A stretch of 9,942 nt of DNA, taken from the NCBI GenBank assembly GCA_025458985.1, contig JALORM010000043.1:1-9942 (forward strand), given 5' to 3'. This stretch comes from Paracoccaceae bacterium (GTDB lineage Bacteria; Pseudomonadota; Alphaproteobacteria; Rhodobacterales; Rhodobacteraceae). The position numbers and the translations under genes were made by a program. Positions 1-5,751 of this stretch are shown here, piece after piece. The notes under the pieces are model-generated. The model had not been told where the DNA came from. It did not search any database and saw nothing but the letters and a program-made list of their open reading frames with translations. How positions within the stretch are numbered: the first letter of the stretch is position 1; each line of letters starts with the position of its first letter.

Positions 1-56
1 TCCTCAAGAGCATCAAGGCCGCCGGCGCGCTCCACGCCGAATTCGAGGTCCGCTGA
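1..56 (+). CDS. flgI: Flagellar P-ring protein FlgI, C-terminal end only
   Basis: Only the last 17 codons (reading from base 3) and the TGA stop at 54-56 lie in the window. They read LKSIKAAGALHAEFEVR. This resembles the C-terminal tail of FlgI, which I recall as an I-L-Q-x-(L/M)-(K/Q)-x-A-G-x-L-x-A-(E/K) pattern in, for example, Salmonella. FlgI forms the P ring around the flagellar rod in the periplasm, within the peptidoglycan layer. The flagellar neighbours support the call. Since so little is visible, the assignment rests on the tail pattern plus context and should be confirmed with the upstream sequence. Confidence 0.72.
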   Translation, partial: LKSIKAAGALHAEFEVR

Positions 57-66
57 CCGACGCCGC

Positions 67-84
67 CTGCAGGCCAGCCTGCGG
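67..84 (+). terminator. Stem-loop just after flgI, possible terminator
   Basis: Ten bases after the flgI stop, bases 67-73 can pair with 78-84: a 7-bp stem with one T-G wobble and loop CCAG. It lies where a terminator of the + strand unit would be expected. There is no T run on the 3' side (AGGAAGG follows), so it is not a classical intrinsic terminator. It might act with Rho or only protect the transcript 3' end. Confidence 0.35.
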
Positions 85-294
85 AGGAAGGTGGCGCCGA
101 GAACGCCGCATTGACGACCCGGCAGAAGGCGCGCTGTACCGCGAAGGCGCAGCCCTCCCCCGCAGAGCCTCATGGCCCCATGCGGCATGACGCGCGCCCG
201 GGCGTGGCAGATGCGGCAAGGGCGGGAGGGATCGCTCCGATCAGCGCGCCGGACGGCGCGGCACGAGCTTCCCTCTGGTTGCAGCGCGACTCCG

Positions 295-310
295 CCGGGC
301 GGAAGCCCGG
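295..310. other. Perfect 6-bp stem-loop with GGAA tetraloop
   Basis: CCGGGC (295-300) and GCCCGG (305-310) are exact reverse complements around a GGAA loop. Read on the + strand this is a GNRA-type tetraloop, which gives stable RNA hairpins. It lies within the convergent intergenic gap and could slow or end transcription from either side. Neither flank has a T run. The function is inferred only from position. Confidence 0.4.
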
Positions 311-365
311 GCGCAGCAGCGGCCCGCCTGTGCGACGGCAAGCCGGATATGGCCCGCCGACGGCA

Positions 366-394
366 GGGGCTGGACCCCGCCGGGGGGAAGCCCC
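366..394. other. Nested stem-loop in the convergent gap
   Basis: An outer stem pairs GGGGCT (366-371) with AGCCCC (389-394). An inner stem pairs CCCC (375-378) with GGGG (382-385) around a 3-nt loop. The two stems are separated by GGA on each side as a symmetric internal loop. The structure is the strongest in the 57-646 gap and lies midway between the two convergent operon ends. No T run follows in either direction, so a terminator role is only possible, not shown. Confidence 0.4.
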
Positions 395-646
395 AGGATG
401 TCTTTGCGACAGGCTGTCCGCGCCGCTTGGATCAACGAAGGCGTCACCCGATTGCGGGCGCGAAGAGCCAGGAAGTCGGGCTCCTGCGGCGCATCACGAA
501 GTCCCGCGGCGGCTTCGGACTGCGGTGGGGCTGATCGCTCCACTGGGCGGCCGGCCCGGCGCTTGGACATGACGCTGCGACGCGCAGGCAGGTTCATTCG
601 GGAGTGCCGTGCGCATGGAACGCCCGCGGGGAGGACCGTGGCCCTC

Positions 647-1390
647 TCAGAGGTAGCTTCGCACCAGCTCGGCGACCACGAAGAAGGCCAGCTTGAACGG
701 CATCGAGACGATGGCGGGGGGCACCATCATCATGCCCATCGACATCAGGATGGCGGCCACCACGAGGTCGATGATCAGGAAGGGCAGGAAGATCAGGAAT
801 CCGATCTCGAAGGCCCTTTCGATCTCGGAAAGCAGGAACGACGGAACCAGCACCGACATCGGCGCCTCGGGCGCGAGCGCGGGGAGGGCCGCACCGGCGG
901 GCACGCGCAGGGCGGCGAGGCCCTCGAAGGTCTCGGGCTCGATCCGCGCGGCCATGAAGGCCCGGAACGGCTGCAGCGCAAGCGGCAGCGCTTCCTCGGC
1001 GGGCAGGGTGCCCTCGGTCAGCGGCTGCAGCCCGGCAACCCAGGCCTCGGTGAAGACCGGCTCCATCACGAACCAGGTGAGAAACAGCGCCAGGCTCACG
1101 ATCAGCATGTTCGGCGGAGCCTGCTGGAGGCCGATGGCCATCCGCAGGATCGACAGCACCGTGACGACGAAGGGAAAGCAGGTGAGCATCACCGCGAGCC
1201 CCGGCACGAGGCTCAGGAGGGTGATGAGCGCGATGAGCTGGATCGAGCGTTCGGCCAGCGACCCGCCTTCGCCCAGCGACAGGGTGATTTCCTGTGCCGC
1301 CGCCGAGCCGGCGGCCAGAAGCAGGGCCGCGAGCGCGAGCGGCGCCGCCTTTGCCGCCAGGGCCAGCGCGCGGGAGACGGAAGCCCGCAT
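647..1390 (-). CDS. fliP: Flagellar type III export-gate protein FliP
   Basis: FliP is a core subunit of the inner-membrane export gate (with FliQ and FliR) through which rod, hook and filament proteins leave the cytoplasm. The 247-aa product has a cleavable signal peptide (hydrophobic stretch about residues 14-31, cleavage near AAA/QE at 32/33), as is usual for FliP. Hydrophobic segments lie at about 50-70, 94-112, 194-216 and 219-241. Family signatures are visible: the LRMAIGLQQAPPN block at 82-94 and the EIGFLIFLPFLIIDLVVA block at 195-212. The start lies 3 bp after the fliN stop, so it is the last gene of the fliF operon. Two oddities: the usual F-T-R-(I/V) in the first block reads F-P-F-V (72-75), and the C-terminus goes straight from PFKLAFFVVA to ELVRSYL, lacking the usual D-G-W segment. 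Identification is firm. Confidence 0.95.
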   Translation of the reverse strand: MRASVSRALALAAKAAPLALAALLLAAGSAAAQEITLSLGEGGSLAERSIQLIALITLLSLVPGLAVMLTCFPFVVTVLSILRMAIGLQQAPPNMLIVSLALFLTWFVMEPVFTEAWVAGLQPLTEGTLPAEEALPLALQPFRAFMAARIEPETFEGLAALRVPAGAALPALAPEAPMSVLVPSFLLSEIERAFEIGFLIFLPFLIIDLVVAAILMSMGMMMVPPAIVSMPFKLAFFVVAELVRSYL

Positions 1391-1393
1391 CGC

Positions 1394-1690
1394 CTAGAGC
1401 GAGTCCTTGATCGAGGCAAGCTCGGTGAGGCGGACGGCCAGTTGCCCCGCGCGGTCGCCGTCGAGCTCCTCGAGCTCACCGCGCCCGATCAGGCGGTCTC
1501 CGACATAGAGCTCGACCGGGTCGTCGACCCGCCGGTCGAGCGGCAGGACCGACTCCGGCCCCAGCCGCAGGAGGTCGCGCACCAGGGGTCGGGCGCGACC
1601 GACCGAAATGGTGATCTCGATCGGAACCTGGGCGAACGGGGTCTGAAGGTCGGCCTGGCGGGGCCGTCCGGGATCGGATGGGTCATCCAT
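1394..1690 (-). CDS. fliN: Flagellar motor switch protein FliN
   Basis: FliN is a cytoplasmic C-ring protein. With FliM and FliG it forms the rotor switch, and it docks FliH to the base of the motor. The 98-aa product is almost entirely one SpoA/C-ring domain (about residues 18-90). It begins with the FAQVPIEITISVGRA strand, continues through a DLLRLGPESVLPLDR loop and ends in the GRGELEELDGDRAGQLAVRL region, the usual FliN pattern. The N-terminal extension is short compared with the ~110-140 aa of many FliN proteins. The ATG at 1690 overlaps the fliH stop by 8 bp in another frame. There is no good ribosome site close upstream, so translation is probably coupled to fliH. A FliN/FliY-type or type III secretion SctQ paralogue is excluded by the flagellar context. 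Confidence 0.93.
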   Translation of the reverse strand: MDDPSDPGRPRQADLQTPFAQVPIEITISVGRARPLVRDLLRLGPESVLPLDRRVDDPVELYVGDRLIGRGELEELDGDRAGQLAVRLTELASIKDSL

Positions 1691-2297
1691 GGTGCGCGTG
1701 CCTTTCTGGCGACTGGTTCAGGAAATCGGCGACATGGCCGCGGATTGCCGCGACGAGCGCATCCTGGTCGAAGGCGCCCTCCTCGGCGCCCATGCGGAAC
1801 CGTGCCTGCCCTGCGGCAAGCAGCGGATCGGCGACCAGGCGGATCGGAAGCGCCGGATCCTCGCCCAGCGCAGCCTCCACGGCGGCAACGTTCTCGGGCG
1901 CCACGAGGATCTCGACGGGCGTCGTGGCTGCAGCACCGGCCGCGGCGGCGGCTTCGGCGACGACGGCCGCGCCGAACCCGGCGCGGGCCGCCTCGGGCAG
2001 CACCCGGTCCACCATCGCACGCAGCAGAGGCTCGAGGCTCCGCAGGACATGCGCCCGCGCCTCCTGGAACGTGAAGGCCAGGTCTCGCAGGTTGTGGGAC
2101 AGATCCTCGCGCAGACGCAGCGCGTCGCCCTCCTGGGCGGCGATCGCATCCTCCCAGCCGGCGGCGTAGCCTTTCTCGTAGGCCGCGAGGCGCTCGTCTT
2201 CGGCCAGGACTGCCTGAGGGGGACCGGACGGTTCAATGGCCGTACCGCGCCCCTCGCGCGCATCGAAGGAATCGAGCCTCAGCCGCGCGCCGATCAT
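1683..2297 (-). CDS. fliH: Flagellar assembly protein FliH
   Basis: FliH binds and restrains the export ATPase FliI and tethers it to FliN at the C-ring. The 204-aa product is acidic and Ala-rich. It contains the FliH-type element YEKGYAAGWEDA at residues 40-51, followed by a long amphipathic helical region (about 30-120) and a C-terminal alpha/beta part containing PVEILVAPENVAAVEAAL (127-144) and a DQDALVAAIRGHVADFL ending (178-194). The ATG at 2297 overlaps the fliF stop in an ATGA, and GGAGAG lies a few bases upstream inside fliF. FliH is poorly conserved, so the call rests on the GYxxGW element, the helical make-up and the position between fliF and fliN. fliI itself is not in the window. 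Confidence 0.85.
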   Translation of the reverse strand: MIGARLRLDSFDAREGRGTAIEPSGPPQAVLAEDERLAAYEKGYAAGWEDAIAAQEGDALRLREDLSHNLRDLAFTFQEARAHVLRSLEPLLRAMVDRVLPEAARAGFGAAVVAEAAAAAGAAATTPVEILVAPENVAAVEAALGEDPALPIRLVADPLLAAGQARFRMGAEEGAFDQDALVAAIRGHVADFLNQSPERHAHHG

Positions 2298-3946
2298 GTG
2301 CGCTCTCCGGCATCCATCCAGCTGCGCAGGATCTCGACCGTTTCGTCCTGCCGCTCGGCGATGAGGCGGCGCAGGCGCTGGACCGGATCGGCGGGATCGA
2401 AGTCGCCTTCGGCGCCGAGCGGCGGCAGCCCACCCGGGGCCGGCAGCCCGGCGTTCACCGCCGGGTAGGCGCCGAAGAATCCGCCGCCGTCATCGATCTC
2501 GCCCGAGAAGACGGGAGGGCCGTTTCCGGGGCCGCTCGTGGGCAGGGCGAGGCCGATCGTATCGGCCGGCGCGGCGAGTTCCGGCGGGCGGCCGGGCGCG
2601 GGCGCGGGCAGCGCCTTGGGCGCGAGGATCGGGCGAACCACGAACAGACCGAGCACCAGAGCCACGATCGCAAGAACCGCCAGCTGGATCGCCGACATTG
2701 CGTCGAAGGCGGCAAGCAGGCCGCCGGACGATTCGGTTCCGCCGGGCGCCACGGCCTCGAAGGGCATCGACTTGAGCGTGATGACATCGCCCCGCGCCTC
2801 ATCGAAGCCGACCGCCGAGGCGACGAGTTCCCGAAGGGCCGTCATTTCCTCGTCGGGCCGGGGCAGGAACGTCGGATTGCCCTGGGCATCCGTGCCGGGC
2901 ACGCCGTCGACCAGGACGGCGACAGTCAGCCGGCGGATCCCGCCGGGACCGCGCAGGACCTCGCGCTGTGTCTCGGACACCTCGTAGTTCACCCGCTCCC
3001 GCGTCTCGTTGTCCTGGCTGGACGATTGCCCGTCGCCGCCCCCGGCCTCTCCCGAAGGCAGGTTCGAGGCGACCGTGACCGACGCACCGCGCGTATTGTT
3101 CGACCGGCCGGTCCGTTCTTCCGTCTCGGTCGAGATCGCCACGCGCGTGTCGGGATCGAACCGGCGTTCGGTGATCTGCTCGCGGTCGGTCACGGTGTCG
3201 ATCGAGACCTCGACCACCGCCTTTCCGGGACCGACCCGCGCTTCGAGGAGGCGCTCGACATTGCGCTTGAGCGCCGCCGCGCGGTCGGGATCGCCCGCGG
3301 CAACCTCTTCATCGCCGCCAAGGACAAGCCCGCTTTCGGCATCGATCACCGAGACGTTCTCGGGGCCGAGACCGGCAACCGCCGAGGCGACGAGGTAGCG
3401 GACCGCGCGGGCCTGGCGGGGCGAGATTCCCTGGCCAGCCGGGGTCAGCGCGACCGAGGCCGACGGCGTGAGATCGCGGCGGAAGCCCTGCCCGGTGGCC
3501 GAGGCGATGTGCACCCTTGCCGCCCGGATCGAGGGATTGGATGCGATGGTGCGGGCAAGCTCGCCCTCCTTCGCGCGCCAGTAGGCGGCGTCGAACATCT
3601 GCGAGGTGGTGCCGAAGCCCGAGAGCGAATCGAGCAGCTCGTAGCCCGCTGTGCCGTTGGCCGGCAGCCCTTCAGCAGCCAGCGTCATGCGCAGTTCGTC
3701 CCTGCGCGCGGCTTCGGCGTAGATCGCCGACCCGCGGACCTCGTAGACGACGCCCGCCTGTTCCAGCGCCGCCACGACCTCGCCCGCGGCGCCGGGCTCC
3801 AGCCCGGAATAGAGCAGCGTCAGCGAGGGCTGCGTCGCCGCGCGCGACAGCATGAGCACCGTCGCAAACATCGCGAGCGTCGCCAGTGCCACGACAATGC
3901 GCTTCTGGACCGAAAGCGAAGACCAGACCGACGCGAGCTGCTGCAA
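2294..3946 (-). CDS. fliF: Flagellar MS-ring protein FliF
   Basis: FliF builds the MS-ring, the inner-membrane platform on which the rod, the export gate and the C-ring assemble. The 550-aa product has a first membrane segment at about residues 17-34 and the YscJ/FliF ring-building module at about 40-215 (SLTLLYSGLEPG, then AARVHIASA at 142-150 and the region ending ENVSVIDAESGLVLGG). A second periplasmic ring domain with the usual variable Gly/Ser/Asn insert lies at about 280-315, a second membrane segment at about 420-438, and a cytoplasmic tail whose end (517-546, DPADPVQRLRRLIAERQDE) is the FliG-binding helix. The length matches the family. The start is a TTG at 3946-3944 with GGAGG six bases upstream. 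It is the first gene of the fliF-fliH-fliN-fliP operon and diverges from fliL. Confidence 0.96.
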   Translation of the reverse strand: MQQLASVWSSLSVQKRIVVALATLAMFATVLMLSRAATQPSLTLLYSGLEPGAAGEVVAALEQAGVVYEVRGSAIYAEAARRDELRMTLAAEGLPANGTAGYELLDSLSGFGTTSQMFDAAYWRAKEGELARTIASNPSIRAARVHIASATGQGFRRDLTPSASVALTPAGQGISPRQARAVRYLVASAVAGLGPENVSVIDAESGLVLGGDEEVAAGDPDRAAALKRNVERLLEARVGPGKAVVEVSIDTVTDREQITERRFDPDTRVAISTETEERTGRSNNTRGASVTVASNLPSGEAGGGDGQSSSQDNETRERVNYEVSETQREVLRGPGGIRRLTVAVLVDGVPGTDAQGNPTFLPRPDEEMTALRELVASAVGFDEARGDVITLKSMPFEAVAPGGTESSGGLLAAFDAMSAIQLAVLAIVALVLGLFVVRPILAPKALPAPAPGRPPELAAPADTIGLALPTSGPGNGPPVFSGEIDDGGGFFGAYPAVNAGLPAPGGLPPLGAEGDFDPADPVQRLRRLIAERQDETVEILRSWMDAGERT

Positions 3947-3952
3947 GGAAAG

Positions 3953-3957
3953 CCTCC
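3953..3957 (-). promoter_or_regulatory. Ribosome binding site fixing the TTG start of fliF
   Basis: Read on the - strand, bases 3957-3953 are GGAGG, within CGGAGG, and lie six bases before the TTG codon at 3946-3944. The first residues, MQQLASVWSSL, lead directly into the expected FliF N-terminus, so the non-ATG start is likely real. Confidence 0.75.
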
Positions 3958-4009
3958 GTTCCGCCGCGACGTTCTGTGCGCGGCCGACGCCACGATTCTC
4001 CGATCGGCC

Positions 4010-4024
4010 TTAACAATCGGTTAG
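4010..4024. promoter_or_regulatory. CtrA binding box in the fliF/fliL divergent promoter region
   Basis: Bases 4010-4024 read TTAA-N7-TTAG on the + strand and CTAA-N7-TTAA on the - strand. That is 7 of 8 fixed bases of the known CtrA consensus TTAA-N7-TTAA. It is the only TTAA I found in this G+C-rich window. The box lies 47 bases before the fliL ATG and 63 bases before the fliF start. On the + strand a possible -10 element TATCTC (4037-4042) is placed so that the box would overlap the -35 position, as in CtrA-activated promoters. The - strand promoter is less clear. Control of both operons from this one site is an inference. Confidence 0.7.
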
Positions 4025-4061
4025 AGGACACCGGGCTATCTCTGTCCGCGTCACGTCAGCC

Positions 4062-4067
4062 GGAGGG
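4062..4067 (+). promoter_or_regulatory. Ribosome binding site fixing the fliL start
   Basis: GGAGGG lies four bases before the ATG at 4072. The same frame is open back to 3886, but that extension would run through the CtrA box and overlap the start of divergent fliF, so 4072 is the proper start. Confidence 0.8.
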
Positions 4068-4071
4068 AGTC

Positions 4072-4554
4072 ATGGCCGACACCGAGGACAGCGCCGATCC
4101 TGCCCCCGCGAAGCGCTCGAAGAAGCCGCTTCTCGTGGGCCTCGTGCTTGCGCTCCTGCTCGGCGGCGGCGGGTTCTACGGCACCTATTCGGGCCTGATT
4201 CCCCTGGGCGGCGGCAGCGAAGGACATGCCGAGGCCGAGGTTCCGCCCCTGCCGGAAGTCGCCTTCGTGCCGGTCCCGCCGCTGGTCATCTCGCTCGGGC
4301 CGGACGCAAACAGCCGCTACCTGCGCTTTACCGGAGAGCTCGAGGTGCCCGTCAACTTCGCGCCTGACGTGACGAAGATGATGCCCCGCGTGCTCGACGT
4401 GCTGAACGGCTACCTGCGCGCAGTGGATGCGCGCCAGCTCGAGGAACCGGCGGCGCTGATGCGGCTGAGGGCGCAGATGCTCCGCCGCGTGCAGCTCGTG
4501 GTCGGGGACGGACGGGTCCGCGACATTCTCGTGACGGAATTCGTGCTGAACTAG
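4072..4554 (+). CDS. fliL: Flagellar basal body-associated protein FliL
   Basis: FliL is a single-pass inner-membrane protein that surrounds or supports the stator and affects torque and stator retention. The 160-aa product has a short basic cytoplasmic N-terminus (AKRSKKP at 13-19), one membrane helix at about 19-38, a Gly-rich linker, and a periplasmic FliL domain at about 62-160. That domain contains FVPVPPLVISLG (65-76), the RYLRFTGELEV strand (82-92), and a C-terminal RVRDILVTEFVLN that matches the usual ending of the family. It is the first gene of the + strand stator operon. Its TAG stop is embedded in the AGGAGG ribosome site of the next gene, so the two are probably translated together. 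Confidence 0.93.
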   Translation: MADTEDSADPAPAKRSKKPLLVGLVLALLLGGGGFYGTYSGLIPLGGGSEGHAEAEVPPLPEVAFVPVPPLVISLGPDANSRYLRFTGELEVPVNFAPDVTKMMPRVLDVLNGYLRAVDARQLEEPAALMRLRAQMLRRVQLVVGDGRVRDILVTEFVLN

Positions 4555-4563
4555 GAGGCCAGA

Positions 4564-5007
4564 ATGGCTCTGATCGCCGATATCCTGCTGATCGCCGGGA
4601 CCCTGGCGGCCGGGTTCTACTGCCTGGTGCTGTCGCGCCGGCTGCGGCAGTTCACCGACCTCGAACGCGGCGTGGGCGGCGCAGTGGCGGTTCTGTCGGC
4701 GCAGGTCGACGACATGACCCGGGCGCTGGAACGCGCGCGCTCGGCCGCCGGGGTGTCGGCCGAATCGCTCGAGGCGACGACCGCGCGGGCCGAAGGCGTG
4801 ACCCAGCGGCTGGAAATTCTCCTGGCGGCCATGCACGACCTGCCCGAGCCGGCAGCGGCCGTCCCGCCCGATCCCGCAAGCGCACCGGCCTCGGCTCCGC
4901 GCATGGTCTGGCGACGGCCACGCGGCGCGCCCCTTGCCGACTCTGCCGACCCGGTTCTCGCCGCTGCACCGTTCCGGCGGTCCGCCGCGCCGGAGGCGGC
5001 AGAATGA
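4564..5007 (+). CDS. Small membrane-anchored coiled-coil protein, function unknown
   Basis: The 147-aa product has an N-terminal membrane segment (about residues 3-23), then RRLRQ and a heptad-like helical region to about 90, rich in Leu/Val/Ala with Arg/Glu (AQVDDMTRALERARSAA and similar). A Pro/Ala-rich probably disordered tail follows. I recall a domain of unknown function (possibly DUF6468) in alphaproteobacterial flagellar loci with this layout, but I cannot verify the match. AGGAGG at 4553-4558 precedes the ATG by five bases, and the stop overlaps the motE-like start in an ATGA. Its position between fliL and motE/motA suggests a stator- or basal-body-associated role. The topology is ambiguous: a basic segment after the helix could leave the coiled coil in the cytoplasm. 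No enzyme motif is visible. Confidence 0.8.
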   Translation: MALIADILLIAGTLAAGFYCLVLSRRLRQFTDLERGVGGAVAVLSAQVDDMTRALERARSAAGVSAESLEATTARAEGVTQRLEILLAAMHDLPEPAAAVPPDPASAPASAPRMVWRRPRGAPLADSADPVLAAAPFRRSAAPEAAE

Positions 5008-5678
5008 GGCTCCGCAAGCGTCGCCAGCCCGCTGTCGCGGCAATGCCGGGCAGCCCGCAGCCCGCTCCGCCCGCTGCCGCGCCGGCAGCCGGACGGAAGC
5101 GGCGGCGCCGTCGCGCCGGGCGCGGGGTCCTCCTGCTGATCTCGGGGTTTCTCTTCGCTTCGGGGGCGCTGCGCCTTGCCGGCGACTCCGGCCACGCTAT
5201 CGCGCTCGAGATCGGCGCCCTCGTCGCCCGGGCCGAAGCGTCCGCGCAGGGAGGTCCGGCCGAGGACACGCCGGGGTTCGAGAACCTCCTGACGGCGGTG
5301 CGCGCCCGCGAGGCCCGCGTCGCGCAGGCCGAGGCCGACCTTGCCGCCCGCGAGCAGGCCCTCGCCATCGCCCGGGAAGAGCTCGACCGCGGCCTCGCGG
5401 CCATGGCCGAGGCTGAGGCGAACCTCGAAGAGCTGCTGCGCCTGGCCGACACGGCCGCCGACGAGGACGTCGCGCGGCTCACGGCGATGTACGAGGCGAT
5501 GAAGCCCGCCGAGGCCGCGGCGCTGTTCGATCAGATGGACCCGCAGTTTGCGGCAGGCTTCCTGGGGCGGATGCGATCGGATGCGGCGGCGCAGGTCCTG
5601 GCCGGACTGCCGCCCGACAAGGCCTATGCGCTGAGCGTGGTCCTGGCCGGCCGCAATGCCGGCGCCCAGGACCGCTGA
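5004..5678 (+). CDS. motE: MotE-like flagellar stator accessory protein
   Basis: The 224-aa product has a long basic, Pro/Ala-rich cytoplasmic N-terminus (RKRRRRR at 31-37) and one membrane helix or uncleaved signal anchor at about 41-59. A strong coiled coil follows at about 92-147 (repeated AREARVAQAEADLAAREQ-type heptads), then a C-terminal MgtE-N-like module at about 155-215 (YEAMKPAEAAALFDQMDP, LGRMRSDAAAQVLAGLPP). This layout is that of MotE-type proteins. In Sinorhizobium meliloti MotE is a periplasmic chaperone of MotC. In Cereibacter sphaeroides, as I recall, MotE and MotK are needed for Fla2 rotation and interact with MotB2. It overlaps the preceding gene by ATGA and lies upstream of motA. 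The family is established; the exact role here is inferred. Confidence 0.82.
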   Translation: MRLRKRRQPAVAAMPGSPQPAPPAAAPAAGRKRRRRRAGRGVLLLISGFLFASGALRLAGDSGHAIALEIGALVARAEASAQGGPAEDTPGFENLLTAVRAREARVAQAEADLAAREQALAIAREELDRGLAAMAEAEANLEELLRLADTAADEDVARLTAMYEAMKPAEAAALFDQMDPQFAAGFLGRMRSDAAAQVLAGLPPDKAYALSVVLAGRNAGAQDR

Positions 5679-5735
5679 CACCCGAAACTGACAGAATCTT
5701 TACCGGGGCGCGCGACGATGCCGCCCGCAACCCGC

Positions 5736-5743
5736 AGGGAGGA
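5736..5743 (+). promoter_or_regulatory. Ribosome binding site for the GTG start of motA
   Basis: AGGGAGGA precedes the GTG at 5752 by eight bases. The 73-base gap after motE (5679-5751) is the only sizeable break within the operon. It contains an A/T-richer patch with two CTGACA copies (5675-5680 and 5688-5693), but no convincing -10 element lies at the right distance, so I do not call a separate promoter. Confidence 0.7.
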
Positions 5744-5751
5744 CAGGACGC

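Larger units (their letters stand above)
57..646. other. Gene-poor gap between the convergent flgI and fliP ends
   Basis: These 590 bases lie between two convergent transcription units and hold no gene I can support. Open frames exist on both strands (111-572 +, 172-534 +, 241-597 -). Their translations are Arg/Ala/Pro/Gly-rich, have no recognisable domain, and have no good ribosome site, as expected for chance frames in G+C-rich DNA. Visible structure is limited to the stem-loops at 67-84, 295-310 and 366-394, an SbfI-type palindrome at 66-73 (CCTGCAGG) and the palindrome CCCGCGGG at 623-630. No transposase remnant, tRNA or terminal inverted repeat was recognised. Confidence 0.6.

Noticed and set aside
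241..597. 118-codon - strand frame in the convergent gap, considered as a transposase or small-gene remnant
   Set aside because: There is no DDE-like or other motif, no terminal inverted repeats and no ribosome site.
398..2074. 558-codon open frame on the + strand opposite fliP/fliN/fliH
   Set aside because: It is a shadow: the His/Gln/Arg/Gly-rich translation has no domain, while the opposite strand encodes clear FliP, FliN and FliH. Long antisense open frames are usual at this G+C content.
3026..4024. 332-codon + strand frame opposite fliF, ending in the intergenic region
   Set aside because: FliF on the - strand is unambiguous, and the + strand frame is low-complexity and Arg-rich.
3886..4071. 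N-terminal extension of fliL back to the in-frame ATG at 3886
   Set aside because: It would run through the CtrA box and the fliF 5' end. The ATG at 4072 has a good ribosome site and gives a standard FliL N-terminus.
4051..5043. 330-codon - strand frame opposite fliL and the coiled-coil gene
   Set aside because: It is the antisense shadow of well-supported genes. It also crosses the ribosome site of fliL.
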